Positions 18,462 through 26,861 of a stretch of DNA of 42,694 bases are shown here, in pieces. The DNA comes from Cryobacterium sp. GTDB taxonomy: Bacteria > Actinomycetota > Actinomycetes > Actinomycetales > Microbacteriaceae. A program made the position numbers and the translations under genes. The notes below the pieces were generated by a model. It made no database searches, was not told the DNA's origin, and was given only the letters and a program-made list of their open reading frames with translations. Every line of letters starts with the position of its first letter. Position 1 is the stretch's first letter. The stretch spans positions 1 to 42,694 of the forward strand of contig JACMQV010000268.1 of assembly GCA_014376815.1 (NCBI GenBank), written 5' to 3'.

Positions 18462-20959
18462 CCCTGAACCCCTCAGACCCCCTGGACCGCAACCGGTTCC
18501 CCGTTGACGAGTGGGCCCTCGTGGAGAAGAGTTTCTCCGGGGCCGACATGGGCCGCACGGAGACCCTCTTCGCCGTCGGCAACGGCTACCTCGGCCTGCG
18601 CGGCAACGTGGCCGAGGGCCGCGACGCCCACGCCCACGGCACCTTCATCAACGGCTTCCACGAGACCTGGCCCATCCGACACGCGGAGGAGGCCTTCGGC
18701 TTCGCCCGCGTCGGCCAGACGATCGTGAACGCACCGGATGCCAAGATCATCCGCATCTACGTCGATGACGAGCCGCTCGTGCTCACCTACGCCGACCTGC
18801 TCAGCTACGAGCGCCGCCTGGACTTCGCGGACGGCGTGCTGTCCCGCGAGCTGGAGTGGCGCACGCCCTCCGGCAAGCGAGTGTCGATCCGGACGCGACG
18901 CCTGGTGTCGTTCACCGAGCGCCACCTCGCGATCATCGAGTACGAGGTCACAATGCTGGACGCCGACGCATCCGTCGTCCTGTCGAGCCAGATCCTGAAC
19001 CGCCAGGACGGCGCCAGCGAGTACGACGCGTCGACCGGGTCCTCCGACAAGAAGTTCGACCCGCGCAAGGCGGAGTCGTTCACCGACCGCGTGCTGCAGC
19101 CCCGGTTCAAGCGGGCGTCGGACGGCCGCTACGTCCTCGGCTTCCGCTGCACGAACTCGGGCTTGACGATCGCCGGCGCCGCCGACCACGTGATCGAAAC
19201 CGTCAACGAGTACGACGTGGACTCCCACATCGACGACGACCTCGCCAAGCACGTCTACCGGGTCAAGGCCAGGCAGGGCAAGACCATCCGCATCACCAAG
19301 ACGCTCAGCTACCACACCTCCACCGGTGTGCCCACCCATGAGCTCGCCGACCGGTGCGACCGCACCCTCGACCGGGCCCGCGAAGAGGGCACCGCGGCGT
19401 TCCTCACCCAGCAGCGCGAGTGGCTCGCCGACTTCTGGGCCCGCACGGATGTCGTCGTGCACGGTCAGCCCGAGCTGCAGCAGGCCACCCGCTGGAACCT
19501 GTTCCAGCTGGCCCAGGCGACGATGCGCGCGGACGGCCAGGGCGTGTCCGCGAAGGGCGTGTCCGGCTCCGGCTACGGCGGGCACTACTTCTGGGACACC
19601 GAGGTCTACGTCGTGCCGTTCCTCACCTACACGTCGCCGACCGCGGCGCGCAGCGCGCTGCGTTTCCGCCACTCGATGCTCGACCACGCCCGGGCCCGCG
19701 CCACGGAGCTCAACCAGCTCGGCGCCCTGTTCCCGTGGCGCACCATCAACGGTCTCGAGTCCTCCGCGTACTACGCGGCCGGCACCGCGCAGTACCACAT
19801 CGACGCCGACATCTCCTACGCACTGAGCCAGTACGTGGCGGCCACCGGCGACGAGGACTTCCTCGCCCGCGAAGCCATCGACATCCTGGTGGAGACCGCG
19901 CGCATGTGGGCCGACCTCGGGTTCTGGCGCGGCAACGGCAAGGATGTGTTCCACATCCACGGCGTGACCGGCCCGGACGAGTACACCACCGTCGTCAACG
20001 ACAACCTGTACACGAACATCATGGCGCGCTCGAACCTGCGCTCCGCGGTGACCGCGGTGCGGCGACTGCGCTACATCGACGTGGAGTCGTACAACTCCAT
20101 GGTCGCCAGGCTCGGCCTCGACCTGACCGAGGTGGCGGAGTGGGCGTTCGCCGCCGAGGCGATGCACATCCCCTTCGACGAGACCCTCGGCATCCACCCG
20201 CAGGACGCGCAGTTCCTGGAGAAGGAACGCTGGGACCTCTCGCAGACCCCTGCAGCGAACCGGCCGCTGCTGCTGCACTACCACCCGCTGGTGATCTACC
20301 GTTTCCAGGTGCTCAAACAGGCGGATGTCGTTCTCGCCCTGCTGCTGCAGGGCGACCAGTTCACGGCGGAGCAGAAACGCGCCGACTTCGACTACTACGA
20401 CCCGATCACCACCGGCGACTCGACCCTCTCCGACGTGGTGCAGTCGATCATCGCGGCCGAGGTCGGCTACCACGAGCTCGCCCTGAAATACTTCACCTCC
20501 GGGCTGTTCGTCGACCTCGCGGACCTGCACCACAACGCCGCGGACGGCGTGCACGTGGCCTCCGCCGGCGGAGTCTGGAGCGCACTGATCTACGGCTTCG
20601 GCGGGATGCGGGACCACAACGGCCGCGTCACCCTCGACCCGCGCCTGCCCGTGGACTGGGAGGCGCTCAGCTTCCGGATCACGCTCAAGGGCACCCGGGT
20701 GCGCATCGACGTGCGGCAGACCGAGGTCGAGATCACGGTCGAAGACGGCGACGAGGCCAAGCTGGCCGTGCGCGGCCTTGCCGTGCACGTTCGGGAGGGA
20801 CAGCCGGTCACGGTCCCCCTCGCGCACCAGGGCTCACGCGACCCCGGTCAGCCGGCGGCGGCGGCTATCGAGGGCGGACGCCGTTCCGACGGAACCGTGA
20901 TCACGTCGTCGATCCCGACGATCGCCCACGAAGCCGAGTTCTTCGACGCGAGCGACTGA
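18458..20959 (+). CDS. Glycoside hydrolase family 65 disaccharide phosphorylase
   Basis: This is an 833-residue GH65 protein (maltose, trehalose or kojibiose phosphorylase group). The N-terminal beta-sandwich starts ETLFAVGNGYLGLRGN. In the (alpha/alpha)6 barrel, GGHYFWDTEVYVVPF and the catalytic acid region HIHGVTGPDEYT are present, followed by the phosphate-site segment around FTSGLFVDLADLHHNAADGVH. The product, beta-glucose 1-phosphate, fits the beta-phosphoglucomutase encoded just upstream. Which disaccharide is used cannot be read from the sequence. GGAGG lies 6-7 nt before the ATG. A strong terminator follows. Confidence 0.93.
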   Translation: MTLNPSDPLDRNRFPVDEWALVEKSFSGADMGRTETLFAVGNGYLGLRGNVAEGRDAHAHGTFINGFHETWPIRHAEEAFGFARVGQTIVNAPDAKIIRIYVDDEPLVLTYADLLSYERRLDFADGVLSRELEWRTPSGKRVSIRTRRLVSFTERHLAIIEYEVTMLDADASVVLSSQILNRQDGASEYDASTGSSDKKFDPRKAESFTDRVLQPRFKRASDGRYVLGFRCTNSGLTIAGAADHVIETVNEYDVDSHIDDDLAKHVYRVKARQGKTIRITKTLSYHTSTGVPTHELADRCDRTLDRAREEGTAAFLTQQREWLADFWARTDVVVHGQPELQQATRWNLFQLAQATMRADGQGVSAKGVSGSGYGGHYFWDTEVYVVPFLTYTSPTAARSALRFRHSMLDHARARATELNQLGALFPWRTINGLESSAYYAAGTAQYHIDADISYALSQYVAATGDEDFLAREAIDILVETARMWADLGFWRGNGKDVFHIHGVTGPDEYTTVVNDNLYTNIMARSNLRSAVTAVRRLRYIDVESYNSMVARLGLDLTEVAEWAFAAEAMHIPFDETLGIHPQDAQFLEKERWDLSQTPAANRPLLLHYHPLVIYRFQVLKQADVVLALLLQGDQFTAEQKRADFDYYDPITTGDSTLSDVVQSIIAAEVGYHELALKYFTSGLFVDLADLHHNAADGVHVASAGGVWSALIYGFGGMRDHNGRVTLDPRLPVDWEALSFRITLKGTRVRIDVRQTEVEITVEDGDEAKLAVRGLAVHVREGQPVTVPLAHQGSRDPGQPAAAAIEGGRRSDGTVITSSIPTIAHEAEFFDASD

Positions 20960-20983
20960 CCGGCCGCCGCAGCGTCGCAGCGA

Positions 20984-21019
20984 GGAAAGGCCCCCGAGCG
21001 ATCGGGGGCCTTTCCGTTT
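20984..21019. terminator. Strong bidirectional intrinsic terminator
   Basis: GGAAAGGCCCCCGA and TCGGGGGCCTTTCC form a perfect 14-bp stem with the 4-nt loop GCGA, followed by GTTT on the plus strand. It lies between the GH65 gene and the convergent SGNH hydrolase gene and can stop transcription from both sides. Confidence 0.9.
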
Positions 21020-21050
21020 CACGCCTCGCCGAGCCGTTCCGGCCGTGGCG

Positions 21051-21845
21051 CTACAGGGCCGCCTGGATTGCAGCGGCGTAGGCCTGGTAGCCGGCGGGAG
21101 TCGGGTGGAAGGCGTCCGGGCCCGCGAAGTTGACCCAGGAATCCGTGTTGCCGATCGCGTGCCCCGCGAAAGCCGTGGACACGTCGACGAATTCGATGCT
21201 CGCGGTCGGGCGGATTGACTGGGCCCGGGCTACGACACCCTGGATGGTTTGGTTCAGCACGATCGTGGCACCGTTCAACTGGGTGATCAGCGGGTCGGCC
21301 GACGGGGCGAAGAGAAGTGGGTAGCCGGTCACGACTACACGGGCGTTCGGGGCCGCGACCCCGACCCGCGCGTACGTCGCCGCCAGACGCCCGGCCAGCT
21401 CACCGGACTTGATCATCGCCCCGGCCGTGGAAATGGCGTTTCCGCACGCCACCGGGTCCGCCGAGGCGCACGCCGCAGCAATGCCGGCCACGTTCAGGTC
21501 ATTCCCGCCCACGGTCAGGGTCACCAGGGTGGTCCCCCGGTTCAGGGCGGACAGCTGCGTGCCGGTGACATCGACGGTCGTGGCCAGGCTGCAACTGACG
21601 TTGCGCAGCAGGTTGATGCCCTTGACCGCATCCAGAAGCGCCGGGTAGCCGTTCGGGCTCCGCAGGCAGCCATCCAGGTAGCCTTCGCCGCCTTGCCCTG
21701 CCGCGTATGAGTCGCCCAGGGCGACGTATTTGTTGACCGGGGCCGTGGGTGCGGCGGAAGCCGGAAAGGCACCGGCGGCAACCACGCCCGAAGCGGCGAG
21801 GACAACGGCGATGACGCTGGACAGGAGTCGGGTTCGTGGTTTCAT
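21051..21845 (-). CDS. Secreted SGNH/GDSL-family hydrolase
   Basis: This is a 264-residue secreted esterase/lipase-type enzyme. A Sec signal peptide (basic start, hydrophobic core VIAVVLAASGVVAAGAF, ending near ASA-A at about residue 32) precedes the GDS block YVALGDSYAAGQGG with the catalytic Ser. The oxyanion Asn lies in TVGGNDLN, and the C-terminal DAFHPTPAGYQAYA gives the Asp-x-x-His pair. Several cysteines (GCLRS, VSCSLA, AACASADPVACG) probably form the disulfides typical of the Streptomyces lipase-like group. The substrate is unknown. It is monocistronic, with terminators on its 3' side. Confidence 0.9.
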   Translation of the reverse strand: MKPRTRLLSSVIAVVLAASGVVAAGAFPASAAPTAPVNKYVALGDSYAAGQGGEGYLDGCLRSPNGYPALLDAVKGINLLRNVSCSLATTVDVTGTQLSALNRGTTLVTLTVGGNDLNVAGIAAACASADPVACGNAISTAGAMIKSGELAGRLAATYARVGVAAPNARVVVTGYPLLFAPSADPLITQLNGATIVLNQTIQGVVARAQSIRPTASIEFVDVSTAFAGHAIGNTDSWVNFAGPDAFHPTPAGYQAYAAAIQAAL

Positions 21846-22119
21846 GACGCGACTTTACTCTGCCCGCCCTCAAGTTGGGAAGGGCGGGGTGCCCTCGGCG
21901 CGAGCGCGAACGTGCCCTGGATGAGGGACCCGAATGCGCCCGTGACCGGGACCACGTGTGCCCCGCACTGGGGCCCCTTGTGCCCACCTCTGGGGGCAGC
22001 ACGGGCGGACCTATCCGGCGACTGTGTCCTCATAAGAGGGGACAGTCGTCGATCGGCTACGTCTCCTTCACTTCTGCCAGGAGTTCGACCCGATCTCACC
22101 CGACGAAAGCTGGATAGCC
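21846..22119. other. Divergent intergenic region with a hairpin at 22020-22047
   Basis: This 274-bp region separates the divergent SGNH hydrolase and LPXTG genes. It contains GACTGTGTCCTC, the loop ATAA, then GAGGGGACAGTC at 22020-22047: a 12-bp stem with one mismatch and one G-T pair. It could be an operator or a leader hairpin of the surface-protein gene. I see no coding frame. Confidence 0.45.
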
Positions 22120-23121
22120 GTGAATACTGCCCGAAGAAGGATCGTCAAGGGAGTCGCGACCGCCGTAGGCGTCGCCGGCCTCGCCGCGACCGGCGTTGCC
22201 GGGCCCGCGTTCGCCGCCACACAATCCGTGACCGAGGCCTGTGACAAGGTCATCATCGATCTCAGCGGCTATTCCACGGTTGCCGCCCAACCCGCCACGA
22301 CCGTGCCTGGTGCCCTGATCGCCGAGGCCGCACCCCTGATTCCAGCCATTTATGGCGAACCCGAACTCATCTCGCCTGCGACGGATGCCGTCGCCGCCGT
22401 CTCCGAGTACCGGTACGTGCAGATCCATCCACTGACGGGGGAACCCACCGGCAAGGAGCATTGGTTCACCGGCGCCGGACCGGCTGAACCCTCAGTGTGG
22501 GAGCCCACCGGGGAAAGCCGGATTTTGACACCAGCGATTCCGGCCCAGGACCCGGTGTACGGCGAGGCACCGCTCATAACGGCCGAAGTGCCCGCACAGG
22601 ACGCGGTCTATGCGGATGATGAAATCGTTCCAGCCGTTCCGGGAGACGCCACCCCGAACAGCCTGACGCTCGCCGTGGATGGCGTGACCGAACTGGATGC
22701 CGAGTTCGGAGCCGACTACGCCGCTTCCTGGACGATCGATGGAACCAAGGGCCACACCTACTCGGTAGCGATTTCCGGGTATGGAATGGAGGACGTGGCC
22801 CCGATTTTCGGGGAGACCGAGGCCTGCAAGGTCACACCACCGCCGGTCGTCGTCGTCCCGCCCGTCGTCGTCCCTCCCGTCGTGGTCCCGCCCGTCGTGG
22901 TCCCGCCCGTCGTGGTCCCGCCGGTCGTGGTCCTGCCGGTCGTAGTCAAGCCGGCAACCGCGACGCCGGTCACTACCGCACCGGTAGCAGCCACGCCGGT
23001 CGCCAGCATCCGGATGCTCCCCCACACCGGAATGGCCTCAGGGTCCGTTCCGGCAGCGGTCCTGGCCGCGGCCATGGTGCTGGCGGGATCGCTGCTGACC
23101 CTCAGGCGCCGACGCGTGTGA
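22120..23121 (+). CDS. LPXTG cell-wall-anchored surface protein
   Basis: This is a 333-residue sortase substrate. A signal peptide (RRRIVKGVATAVGVAGLAAT, ending PAFAA) is followed by a middle region with degenerate repeats of the form PAIPAQDPVYGEAPLI / AEVPAQDAVYADDEIV and a YVQIHPLTGEPTGKEHWF segment seen in other Microbacteriaceae wall proteins. A Pro/Val tract (PPVVV repeated) would span the wall. The C-terminus has LPHTG, a hydrophobic helix and RRRRV, a complete sorting signal. No sortase gene is in the window. The start is GTG at 22120 with a weak ribosome site. The function is probably structural or adhesive, which is inference. Confidence 0.87.
   Translation: MNTARRRIVKGVATAVGVAGLAATGVAGPAFAATQSVTEACDKVIIDLSGYSTVAAQPATTVPGALIAEAAPLIPAIYGEPELISPATDAVAAVSEYRYVQIHPLTGEPTGKEHWFTGAGPAEPSVWEPTGESRILTPAIPAQDPVYGEAPLITAEVPAQDAVYADDEIVPAVPGDATPNSLTLAVDGVTELDAEFGADYAASWTIDGTKGHTYSVAISGYGMEDVAPIFGETEACKVTPPPVVVVPPVVVPPVVVPPVVVPPVVVPPVVVLPVVVKPATATPVTTAPVAATPVASIRMLPHTGMASGSVPAAVLAAAMVLAGSLLTLRRRRV
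22861..22950 (+). repeat. 15-bp tandem DNA repeat encoding PPVVV units
   Basis: Six consecutive 15-bp units with consensus CCCGTCGTGGTCCCG run through the gene; units at 22876, 22891 and 22906 are identical. This invites slippage, so wall-spanner length probably varies between strains. Confidence 0.8.
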
Positions 23122-23131
23122 CTCGGTGACG

Positions 23132-23165
23132 GAAACGGCCCGGACGTCACAGTCCGGGCCGTTTC
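23132..23165. terminator. Bidirectional intrinsic terminator
   Basis: GAAACGGCCCGGAC and GTCCGGGCCGTTTC form a perfect 14-bp stem with the loop GTCACA between the convergent surface-protein and mvaS genes. The A-rich and T-rich arm ends give short T runs in both directions. Confidence 0.88.
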
Positions 23166-23173
23166 GCGTGGTG

Positions 23174-24655
23174 TCAGGCTTTGGCGACCGGTGCGACGTA
23201 GCGGTAGTACTCGATGCCCTGGTCGTAGAAGTCCGGCCCGTTGGACGTCCCGAGGTGGTCGACGACGAACACGTCGCTGGGCTCCGCGGCGACGAACTCG
23301 CCCAGGCGGCCCTCGTGCAGCGCGATGTACTGCGCCTCGGTCAGGTCGATCGGGTCGTTCAGCGCGCTCTCGAAATTGATGCGCGCAGCGGCGGCCTGCC
23401 AGCCCGGCACGACCCGCATCGGCAGCGCCTCCGCAGCGTCGCCGCTGCCGTAGCCCAGGGCCAGCCACTCCTGGCCGGCGAGTTCGAGGCCCTCGGCCAG
23501 GGCCTGCTGAAGCCCGGATGCGAGCCACGCCGGCAGCGCCGCCGTGTACAGGTTGCCCAGGTCGCGCATGGCTTCGGAGCCGAGGCCGAGCTTGTCCCGC
23601 ACCAGGCTGCCCCATAGCTCGGTGCTGCGCAGGTGCTGGCGCAGGCGCCGGGACAGCGGGAAGACGTCTCCGGTGATCTCGCCGATCTCCGCGCCATTGC
23701 CGTGGAACGGTGAGGGAGCGCGCAGTTCGGCGAGCAGGAGTTCCGCATCGATGCCCGCGTCGGCGCAGTGGGCGCGCAGCTGGTCCCGACCCGATTCAGC
23801 GTCGGCCGCGAGCGTGAACAGGTAGGCCATCACCCAGCCGGTCGCGGGCATCTGGTGGTACGGGCGGTGCATGAACACGCGGTCGACCGCGTCGAAGTAG
23901 TCGAGGGCTCGGCCCGCGCGCTTGCGCAGCACGGCCGCCATGGCGTGATGCGTGGCATCGATGTAGCAGCTCGTCGAGTACCGGCCGTTGAACACGGGCA
24001 GGTCCTGCATCTGCCCGTCGTCGCGCGGCGGCTGGCCCCGGAAACGCGCGAACGGCTTGCGGAAGTCCGCCACGCGGTAGTCGGAGTCGCTGCCGGATCC
24101 GGCCAGATTCACTTCCAGCAGGCGGGGGGCCGACTCCAGGAGCATGGCAACGGCGCCGGCGCCCTGGGTGGGCTCGCCGCTGCCGCCGCGGGCATATTCG
24201 GCGATGTCGGCGGAGACGACGATCGCCTGGCGGTCAGCGCCGTCCGTGGCCAGGTACCGCAGGGCGGCCTTCACACCGTAGACGCCGGCCAGGCAGGCCT
24301 GCTTGAACTCGGGCACCTCGCAGTCGCGGGCCAGCTGGGGCAGGCCGTGGGCGTTGAGGGCCTCGTTGACCATGCCCTTCACGATGACGGCCCCGGCCGA
24401 GTTGTCACTGCTGGATTCGGTGCCCAGCGCCAGGAAACCGACCCTGGACGGGTCGATGTCGTAGTCCCGGATCAGTCGCCACACCGCGTTCGCGGCGAGC
24501 GTGTACACGCTCTGCCCGGGGCCGCGCATGCGAAAACTGCGGCCCACCACGTTCTGGACCTTGTTCCAGGGTTGGTCGTTCCACTCGCACCAGTCCTCCA
24601 GCTGCACACGGTACGGCGGGACAAACAGGGAGAATCCACTAATTCCAGGCGTCAA
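23174..24655 (-). CDS. mvaS: Hydroxymethylglutaryl-CoA synthase
   Basis: This 493-residue enzyme condenses acetyl-CoA with acetoacetyl-CoA to HMG-CoA, the first committed step of the mevalonate pathway. The general-base Glu is in LALGTESSSDNSAG, the nucleophilic Cys is at about residue 121 in EFKQACLAGVYG, and the catalytic His is in FMHRPYHQMPATGW. It is longer than the roughly 390-residue cocci enzymes, with extra sequence in the C-terminal half. The start is TTG at 24655, giving TPGISGFSLFVPPYR directly before the fold; GGAA lies about 4 nt upstream. It is divergent from mvaD and the other mevalonate genes. Confidence 0.92.
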   Translation of the reverse strand: MTPGISGFSLFVPPYRVQLEDWCEWNDQPWNKVQNVVGRSFRMRGPGQSVYTLAANAVWRLIRDYDIDPSRVGFLALGTESSSDNSAGAVIVKGMVNEALNAHGLPQLARDCEVPEFKQACLAGVYGVKAALRYLATDGADRQAIVVSADIAEYARGGSGEPTQGAGAVAMLLESAPRLLEVNLAGSGSDSDYRVADFRKPFARFRGQPPRDDGQMQDLPVFNGRYSTSCYIDATHHAMAAVLRKRAGRALDYFDAVDRVFMHRPYHQMPATGWVMAYLFTLAADAESGRDQLRAHCADAGIDAELLLAELRAPSPFHGNGAEIGEITGDVFPLSRRLRQHLRSTELWGSLVRDKLGLGSEAMRDLGNLYTAALPAWLASGLQQALAEGLELAGQEWLALGYGSGDAAEALPMRVVPGWQAAAARINFESALNDPIDLTEAQYIALHEGRLGEFVAAEPSDVFVVDHLGTSNGPDFYDQGIEYYRYVAPVAKA

Positions 24656-24825
24656 CAGGTTCCACTTCGCGGCTCACGTGCTCGTTCACCCACATCGGGT
24701 CTCAAACGCACCTTTACATTATGAAGGGAGCGGTTTGAGAAGTGCTGTGCGAATAGCTGCTGAACGGCGATCTGCGGCCCCGGTCAGGCACGCTAAAATC
24801 AAGGGAATTCGATCGGAGCACCACT
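24656..24825. promoter_or_regulatory. Divergent mvaS/mvaD promoter region with inverted repeat
   Basis: TAAAAT at 24794-24799 is a good -10 box for mvaD. On the minus strand CATAAT (24723-24718) could be the -10 for mvaS. It sits inside an 8-bp inverted repeat, TCTCAAAC (24700-24707) and GTTTGAGA (24733-24740). Such a repeat around a -10 box would suit a repressor, but no regulator gene is adjacent. Confidence 0.45.
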
Positions 24826-25836
24826 GTGGATCAACCCATCAATGGTGGCGCCACCGCCGCGGCCCGCGCGCACAGCAACATCGCGCTGGTCAAATACTGG
24901 GGCAAGCGCGACGCCATCCTGAACACCCCCGCCGTCGGCTCGATCTCGGTCACCCTCGACGCGCTCTACACCGACACCCGGGTGACGTTTCGAGGCGACC
25001 TCTCCGAGGACGAGCTCTGGCTCGACGGATGCCGCAGCGACGCCACCCGCGTCAGCCGCGTTCTCGACCTGGTGCGCGGGCATGCCGCCAGCGCCGGCCA
25101 CCCCGCCGGCGACCAGCGCGCCGTCGTCTCCTCCACGAACAACTTCCCGACCGGAGCCGGCCTGGCCTCGTCGGCATCCGGGTTCGCCGCCCTCGTCGTG
25201 GCCGCCACCGGCGCCGCCGGCCTCACCCTGCCCGACCGCGAGTTGTCGATCCTCGCCCGCCACGGCTCCGGCTCGGCCGCCAGGTCGATCTTCGGCGGTT
25301 TCGCCGAGATGTACGCGGGCACCGCCGCCGACGGGTCGGACTCCTACGCCGAGGAGCTGCAGGGCCGGGCCGCCTGGCCGCTCTCGGTGGCCGTGGCGAT
25401 CACCGAACGCGGCGAGAAGTCGATCAACTCCACCATCGGCATGGTCCAGAGCGCTGCGACCTCGCCGTTCTACCCGGCCTGGCTCGACTCCGCCGACGGC
25501 GACCTGGCCGAGATGCGGGCCGCGATCGCCGCGCGCGACTTCACCCGGCTCGGGGAGCTGACCGAATTCAACTGCCTCAAACTGCACGCCCTGATGCTGT
25601 CGACCCGGCCCGCGCTGATCTACTGGAACGCCGCGACCGTCGCGGCCATGCACGCCGTGCGCGGCCTGCGCGCCGCCGGGGTGCCCGCCTACTTCACGAT
25701 CGACGCCGGGCCGCAGGTCAAGGTGCTCTGCCTCCCCGCCGATGCCGCCGTGGTCAACCAGGCGCTGGCGACCGTCCCCGGGGTGCACGAGGTGCGCATG
25801 AGCACCCTCGGCCCGGGCGCGTACCGGTTGGAGTGA
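24826..25836 (+). CDS. mvaD: Diphosphomevalonate decarboxylase
   Basis: This 336-residue GHMP-kinase-fold enzyme converts mevalonate 5-diphosphate to isopentenyl diphosphate with ATP. Signatures are ARAHSNIALVKYWGKRD at the N-terminus, NNFPTGAGLASSASGFAAL as the ATP-binding loop with the phosphate-contacting serines, and ARHGSGSAARSIFGGFAEM containing the catalytic Asp-equivalent region. The GTG start at 24826 has GGAG 7 nt upstream. Its stop lies just before or overlapping the start of the phosphomevalonate kinase gene, the first of two close junctions in this operon. Confidence 0.95.
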   Translation: MDQPINGGATAAARAHSNIALVKYWGKRDAILNTPAVGSISVTLDALYTDTRVTFRGDLSEDELWLDGCRSDATRVSRVLDLVRGHAASAGHPAGDQRAVVSSTNNFPTGAGLASSASGFAALVVAATGAAGLTLPDRELSILARHGSGSAARSIFGGFAEMYAGTAADGSDSYAEELQGRAAWPLSVAVAITERGEKSINSTIGMVQSAATSPFYPAWLDSADGDLAEMRAAIAARDFTRLGELTEFNCLKLHALMLSTRPALIYWNAATVAAMHAVRGLRAAGVPAYFTIDAGPQVKVLCLPADAAVVNQALATVPGVHEVRMSTLGPGAYRLE

Positions 25837-25841
25837 CCGTC

Positions 25842-26861
25842 GTGACGATCCATGTTTCCGCGCCCGGCAAGCTCTTCCTGCTCGGCGAGTACGCCGTGCT
25901 CGAGGGGGCGCCGGCCCTGCTGACGGCTGTCGACCGCCGCGTCGAGGTGACCATCGACGACTCGGCATCCGAGGCCTGGCTGTTGACCGCCGTCGGCCTG
26001 GGCATCGAGAACCTGGCCCTGCAGACGGATGGCGCGCTGCCCGCGGGCCTGGCTCCCCAGGTGCGCGCCCGGCTCGACCTGTTCGACGCCGTGCGCGAGG
26101 CCGTCCTGGCCCGGGCGTCCCGGCCGGCCCTCCGGCCGTTGCGGATCTCGATCGACAGCAGCGCCTTCTCCCGGGGCGGCCACAAGCTCGGGCTGGGGTC
26201 GAGCGCCGCCGTGGCCGTGGCTCTGACATCCGCGCTGGCCCGGGCGGCGGGGCTCGACCTCGCCCGAGGGGACCTGTTCCACCTCGCCCACGCGGCGCAT
26301 CGGAGCGCGCAGAACGGCGCCGGCAGCGGCGGCGACGTCGCCGCGAGCGTCTACGGCGGGCTGATCAGCTACACCCGGGGCGCCGAGCCGGTCCCGCTGA
26401 CCTGGCCTGCGAAGCTCAGCCTGATGGCCGTCGTCACGGGCGAGGGTTCGCTGACCACCCGGCTGGTCGCACGAGTCGCCGACTATGCCGCAGCGGATGC
26501 CCAGCGATACCGGGAAGACATGTCCCGGCTGGCCGGTCTGGCGGCGCGGGCGGAGACGGCCCTGGTCGATCCGGCCGCCTTCCTCGGCCTGGCCACCGAC
26601 TACTTCCAGGCCCTCGCCCTGCTCGATGCCCACGCCGGGGCGGGAATCGTGACCGAGCGCCATCGGGAACTGCAGGCCCTGGCACACCGGGAAGGCGGCG
26701 TCTTCAAGACCTCCGGCGCCGGCGGCGGTGACGTCGGCCTGGCGTTCAGCCTCGGCGGCGAACCCACCGAACGCCTGTCCGCGGCCCTCGAAGCCGCCGG
26801 GGCCACGGTCGTTCGGCTCGGTTTCTCCGCTCCCGGCGTCCAGGAAGGTTCCCCGGAATGA
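25842..26861 (+). CDS. mvaK2: Phosphomevalonate kinase
   Basis: This 339-residue GHMP kinase phosphorylates mevalonate 5-phosphate. The start reads IHVSAPGKLFLLGEYAVLEG, the phosphomevalonate kinase signature with GEYAV instead of the GEHSV seen in mevalonate kinases. The second motif is KLGLGSSAAVAVALTSALA, with GAGSGGDVAASVYGG and a C-terminal KTSGAGGGDVGLAF. The GTG at 25842 has GGAG 8 nt upstream and is preferred; an in-frame GTG at 25833 would overlap the mvaD stop by 4 nt. Its end overlaps the ATG of the fused reductase/kinase gene by 4 nt (ATGA). Confidence 0.92.
   Translation: MTIHVSAPGKLFLLGEYAVLEGAPALLTAVDRRVEVTIDDSASEAWLLTAVGLGIENLALQTDGALPAGLAPQVRARLDLFDAVREAVLARASRPALRPLRISIDSSAFSRGGHKLGLGSSAAVAVALTSALARAAGLDLARGDLFHLAHAAHRSAQNGAGSGGDVAASVYGGLISYTRGAEPVPLTWPAKLSLMAVVTGEGSLTTRLVARVADYAAADAQRYREDMSRLAGLAARAETALVDPAAFLGLATDYFQALALLDAHAGAGIVTERHRELQALAHREGGVFKTSGAGGGDVGLAFSLGGEPTERLSAALEAAGATVVRLGFSAPGVQEGSPE

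Noticed and set aside
18473-20827. Long minus-strand frame opposite the GH65 gene
   Set aside because: Another antisense shadow produced by high GC at third positions.
22861-22950. Regular short repeats suggesting a CRISPR array
   Set aside because: The 15-bp units are contiguous, have no spacers and encode PPVVV in frame within a surface protein.
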